Assembly (NCBI GenBank): GCA_034008185.1
Contig: CM067081.1
Coordinates: 24,054,806-24,118,805, forward strand
From: Gorsachius magnificus
Taxonomy: Eukaryota > Chordata > Aves > Pelecaniformes > Ardeidae
Direction of reading: 5' to 3'
DNA length: 64,000 bases
Shown: one piece after another, positions 60,256-64,000 of the stretch
Numbering within the stretch: the stretch's first letter is position 1
How the letters are laid out: the number at the start of each line of letters is the position of its first letter
Program-made: the position numbers and the translations under genes
The notes under the pieces: model-generated
What the model was told of the DNA's origin: nothing
Seen by the model: the letters and a program-made list of their open reading frames with translations, nothing else
Database searches by the model: none

Positions 60256-60823
60256 TGTATTGGGTCAAGCTGCATAGTGCTGTGCTTTCTATCTGTATGT
60301 AGAAAGGTGTTGATAACACACCAGGGCTTTGGCTGCTGCTGAGCAGTGCTCCCACAGCACCAATGCTGTGTCTCCAGCATTGCCCCACCACCACCAGTGG
60401 GTTGTGAGGGGGCAAAATCTTGGGACATAGCCAAGACACCTGACCCAAACCAACCAAAGGCATATTCCATACCATACGACATCGGCTCAGATATAAAAGC
60501 TAAGGGAAAAGGAGGAAGAAGCGGGGGGGCATTCGTCTTTTATAACATTTTGTCTTCTGGAGCAGCAGCTATGCATACTGAAGCCCTGCTTCCTGGGAAG
60601 GGGATGGACATCTCTTGCTAGTGGGAAGTAGAGAATAAAATCTTGTTTTCCTTTTGCTACCATGCGCAGCCTTTGCTTTTGCTTTTGATTAAACTGCCTT
60701 TATCTTGACCCATGAGTTTTCTTTCCTTTCCATCTCATTTTCTCCCCGCCTGTCCTGCTGAAGAGGGGAGCAACAGGACGGCTTGGTGGGCACCTGGCAC
60801 CCAGCCAAGGTCAAACCATTGCA
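60256..60823 (+). mobile_element. ERVL-like solo LTR, sense to MTUS2
   Basis: It begins TGTATTGGGTCAAGC and ends CCAGCCAAGGTCAAACCATTGCA. It is related in layout to 37556-38138 (shared blocks 'gataacacaccagggctttggctgctgctgagcagtgct' and 'cccatgagtttt') and in its 3' end to the inverted LTRs at 20118 and 26148. It contains a TATA box (TATAAAA, 60492-60498) and an AATAAA (60634-60639). I could not find a clean target duplication. No internal retroviral sequence is attached. Confidence 0.85.
60492..60498 (+). promoter_or_regulatory. LTR TATA box
   Basis: TATAAAA in the context 'cagatataaaagctaaggg', at the position equivalent to the TATA boxes of the other LTRs. The upstream CRE-equivalent position reads CGACATCG and is not a CRE. 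Confidence 0.5.
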
Positions 60824-60830
60824 TATATGT

Positions 60831-60835
<5 letters not shown>

Positions 60836-60865
<30 letters not shown>
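60836..60865. repeat. (CA)15 microsatellite
   Basis: Fifteen CA units follow directly after the 3' end of the LTR and are followed by tatttatata. It is probably polymorphic. Confidence 0.95.
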
Positions 60866-60868
<3 letters not shown>

Positions 60869-63593
60869 TTATATAAAACTGGCAGAAGTGGTGCGGGGAT
60901 GGGGACAAAGCTGCCCGGTGGTCCTGCCCAACCTCTCCGTCTCTCCTTGTGGAGCAGTAACTAATGCTGGCAGCTCTAGAGACATGTGACTGCTTTCAAT
61001 TTCTGCACCTGGCTGCACCTTCAGTGATTTACTCTACGGGTCACAGTACTATCCAGTGCACAGCACCATCCTCAGGCACCAAGTACTCAAAAGGGTCCAT
61101 TTAGGTAAGACACAAAAATGCTGCTTTCCCATCACTATGTAGAGCTTTTCACTAGTGAATACAAATGTCCTGGGCAGCTTCAGCTGGGGACAGACCAGAA
61201 AGGTCTCTCACCAGCTTTGCAGCCAAACTGGCAGCAAATGTTAGACTTCTACAAATGCCCTACACTCCTCCCAGACAACGTAGCCTGCTCTGCTTCAGTC
61301 CCTGCAAGGCAGAAGGGAGAAAGTGCAGGGAACCTCTTTGGCTTCTCCCCCCTCTCCTAGGGGCCTTCTCACAGCATGGGTGTGGTTATATCACCTTGTT
61401 TTGAAACAACCCCCCAATTAGACTATGTTTGTATACCTTGGTTGGAGAAGAATTTTGTTAGTTACACATAAATATTTCAGATTTCAAGATTAAAAAAAAA
61501 ATAGCCCCAGGCATTCTAGTGCTCCTCTTGAAGAGGTTTTAAATGTCCATTAAAAATCAAAGATCTCTTTATTTACTTGTTGTCCTCAAAGAGAGAGATA
61601 TTTAGTCTGTGTGCCAAGCATCAGGTAACAGTGAATTTATTTTCTCCTTTTATTTGTATTATTGCTCTCCCTGTCAGCAACTGACTTTGACCGCCTCGAT
61701 TTTATACTGCATTTGGAGGAGAAAAGCAGAATCAGGGTCAGGAGTGTCTCTTCTGATGATGGGAGCCTCCAGTAGCCTATCCCTCTGGCCGATCCATGTC
61801 CCTCTGGCCCATGTGGCCAACCTCAGGCATCACCCAATAGCTGAGTCTGTTGCCGCAGCCTCACATGGAGACACCCATCGTGGCATCCCAGCGGCTCTCC
61901 TGCCCTCAGACACACAGCCATGGCCTCCCCTGCCTTCCCCCTGCTTGTATTTCCAGACCTCTGGCAGTAACACTTTTGTTTGGTGGCTTACATTACCCAC
62001 AGGGCAAAGTGGCAAGGCTCCATTACTATAGACACGTCCAATAATGATGTGTATAGGCATCATAAGAGTAATGGCAATAATGATCGATGCAATAGAAATT
62101 AAGTTTGTTTAAGGGTTCTTACTGCTTCTGCAGCCTAGGAATGATTTATTATACATAACAAAGGTCTGGCAATGCTAAATGTCCATCGAACCAGCTATGT
62201 GCCAGCTTTTTAATTGCAGAAATAACAGGCTCGATGTATAATTGCCTTGATTTGGTTTTAGCCGTCACAAATCATAAAGGCTAGTCTTACGTGAAAAGTC
62301 AATTTTTGTCTTCTTATTTGCCAGTGCAATAAAATCTGTTTAAGTAACATTAGCTTATTGCTTTTAATTGAATTACACAGAACAAGGAACTGGATGGATT
62401 GAATTGAGTGTATGAAAAACAGAAAGCACTTGGCTGACTTAATGTATTCTTTTTAGTTAATATTTGACCTCTGTATAACAATCTCATTAGAATTTAGGAC
62501 ATTAACATTTTCAGTATTCCACAGTTAACCGAACAGAGTGCTAGATATTTTGCAGATGGTGTAAAGATGATGTCTCAGTCCTGGAGTGCTTAGCATCTAA
62601 ATAGGTAATAGCCCAATTAAAATTGGTGAGTCAAAGCGACTGAGTCTTCAAGTTTACCCTGTGTCTAGTTTATTCGGGGATTTATATGGAAGTATAGTCG
62701 TGTGTTTGTGTATCTGCACGTGGATACACACACCTGCATGCAAGCACACGTCTGCAGTCTGTTCTGCTGCCTCAAATATCCTCTGGGAAGAGGTTTTTTC
62801 AGCGAGCGTACGGAGGAGGATAGGGCTGGAGCATTGCAGGGCCTGGGATCACCAGTGGGGTTCCAGTGACAGGCACCACTGGAGAAGGACCAGACGGCGC
62901 GGTGTCCTGCCAGTGCCTCGCCTAAGTGCAGCAGTGAGGGCAGGCAAGAAGTCAAGGCAAACCCACATCCATCGGGAGCCACGGCTGTGTGTACGCAGCT
63001 CCGTACGAGCTGTAGAAGAAAGCCCAGTGAGTACTGTTTCCCTTCTGCAGGCAGGGATATTCCCACTGTTCGTGTTTGTTTACACCAAACAGGTGTGATG
63101 AATATTTTACATCCCACGCAAGTTCGTCCCACCTGCCCTTGGCGGTGTTCCCTGGGGTGCAAGATGTGTCTCTGGGCTGCTGCAGAAACGAGGAGCAGTA
63201 CGCGTCCTCGGCAGCACTGCTGGGCTGAGGCTGCCCCCGCGGCAAACAGCCTGCACAACTGTTCTTATTATCTCACCTTGATTTCATCTGTGGGCAAATA
63301 AATAAGCTACATTTCTTCCTTTTTCTTATTGCTTAGTACACTGAGAAAAGGGATCTTGGTAAAAATAGTGTAGAGAATTCTGTTTGGAGAGACATAAGAA
63401 AGGAGCATGCTGTTTAATTGTATGTGTTGAATGCAACTGCTAAAAGGAGGAGGCTGAAGTAAAACCAAAACTGTATACATTTCTCGCAAATATAAACATC
63501 AACATCTCATCCATTAAGCTAACAGGAGACAATCACAAAGTGTTGTAAAGGAAAACTAAGATACCTTTATATATATATAAAAATATATAAAAT
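60866..63593. other. Intronic, possible conserved AT-rich block at 62041-62460
   Basis: No exon or transposon is recognised. The block 62041-62460 is rich in homeodomain-type TAATTG/CAATTA motifs and free of repeats. G+C rises at 62800-63250, where a 197-codon minus-strand frame occurs without gene support. Confidence 0.4.
63569..63592. repeat. AT dinucleotide tract next to a CR1
   Basis: Alternating AT with a short A-run directly precedes the CR1 octamers at 63594. It may be the insertion target. Confidence 0.8.
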
Positions 63594-63667
63594 CATAGAA
63601 TCATAGAATGTTTTGGGTTGGAAGGGACCCCTAGAGGTCATCTAGTCCAAACCCCCCGCAGTGAGCA
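63594..63667 (-). mobile_element. CR1 3' scrap, inverted
   Basis: Two CATAGAAT octamers and 'gttttgggttggaagggacccctagaggtcatctagtccaaaccccccgcagtgagca' form the inverted 3' end of the same subfamily as 38711-40094. It is truncated after about 74 bp. Confidence 0.92.
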
Positions 63668-64000
63668 CCTCCAGTCTGCTGGCTGGGGATCGCTGGGGTT
63701 CTCCACCACTTACCAGAGAGGTGCCTGAACTTGGCGTTTTTCTGGGGCTGCTCTTGAGATGCCTTTGTGCATCTGAGGTTTGGTGCCCCAGGCTGCACGC
63801 TGCAGGAGGCCCTTCTTGGTCCCATGACTCTTCCGTTCCATGCAGGGACCCAGCTTCCCCAATAGCAAAGAAAACTATTTTTTTCCCTTAATCTGGAATA
63901 TTGCATCACCTGGCACATGGGACGTTCTTCCTGTACCTGGCATAGTCACCTCGCTCAGGCTGAGCCTTAGCTCAGAGGATTGGTCTGACCACAAGACTCT
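63668..64000. other. Intronic, no recognised feature
   Basis: Nothing supportable is seen in the final 333 bases. Confidence 0.4.

Noticed and set aside
62665..63258. A 197-codon minus-strand frame in a G+C-richer region
   Set aside because: Both strands are open here, no motif is recognisable, and there is no promoter or splice evidence.
52535..64000. Search for the next MTUS2 coiled-coil exon
   Set aside because: No AG-bounded phase-0 frame with coiled-coil sequence was found by eye. It is probably beyond the window.
1..64000. Search for tRNA, rRNA, snRNA, riboswitches, bacterial operons or an intact provirus
   Set aside because: None was recognised. LTRs are solo, and no retroviral internal genes are present.

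Overview
The window reads as nuclear DNA from a bird, most likely a neoavian. The main evidence is at least 17 fragments of CR1 LINEs. Many end in the CR1 terminal octamer (ATTCTATG, or CATAGAAT when inverted). There are also several long terminal repeats that I recognise as avian ERVL-like families. Coding density is very low, G+C is moderate, and nothing bacterial is present.

The only host gene I can support is a stretch of MTUS2 (microtubule-associated scaffold protein 2, also called TIP150 or CAZIP) on the + strand. Three internal exons are visible at 29105-29266, 47054-47152 and 52326-52534. Each has consensus AG/GT borders, and the reading phases connect exactly (1-1, 1-1, 1-0). The first two encode Ser/Thr/Pro- and Lys-rich linker. 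The third leads into the C-terminal coiled coil. The rest of the window is intron: at least 29 kb upstream, 17.8 kb and 5.2 kb between exons, and at least 11.4 kb downstream. The first and last exons of the gene lie outside.

Mobile elements, left to right: a CR1 3' end (1-211); a CR1 3' scrap (6683-6748); a CR1 inserted into another CR1 (7396-7965); a solo LTR with a 5-bp target duplication (11660-12231, -); a CR1 (12570-12960, -); an internally deleted CR1 that still carries ORF1 esterase and the start of ORF2 (14320-15925, -); a CR1 ORF2 fragment missing both ends (16738-17700, +); a long ERVL-like LTR (20118-21254, -); a CR1 scrap (23509-23618, -); a related LTR split by a CR1 (26148-27040, -); a nearly identical copy of one third of the 20118 LTR (30730-31095); two inverted CR1 fragments (31989-32303 and 33166-33587); a CR1 split by a sense-oriented solo LTR (37014-38605); the best-preserved CR1, with reverse transcriptase core and eight terminal octamers (38711-40094, +); and further CR1 or LTR copies at 42337, 57860, 58175, 60256 and 63594.

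Nothing in the sequence requires a new biological system. The points worth following up are the frame-neutral MTUS2 exons, the nested insertions that give a relative order of transposition, the CR1 remnant with an ORF1 esterase domain, and the sense-oriented LTR promoters in MTUS2 introns, one of whose antisense relatives carries a perfect CRE next to its TATA box.
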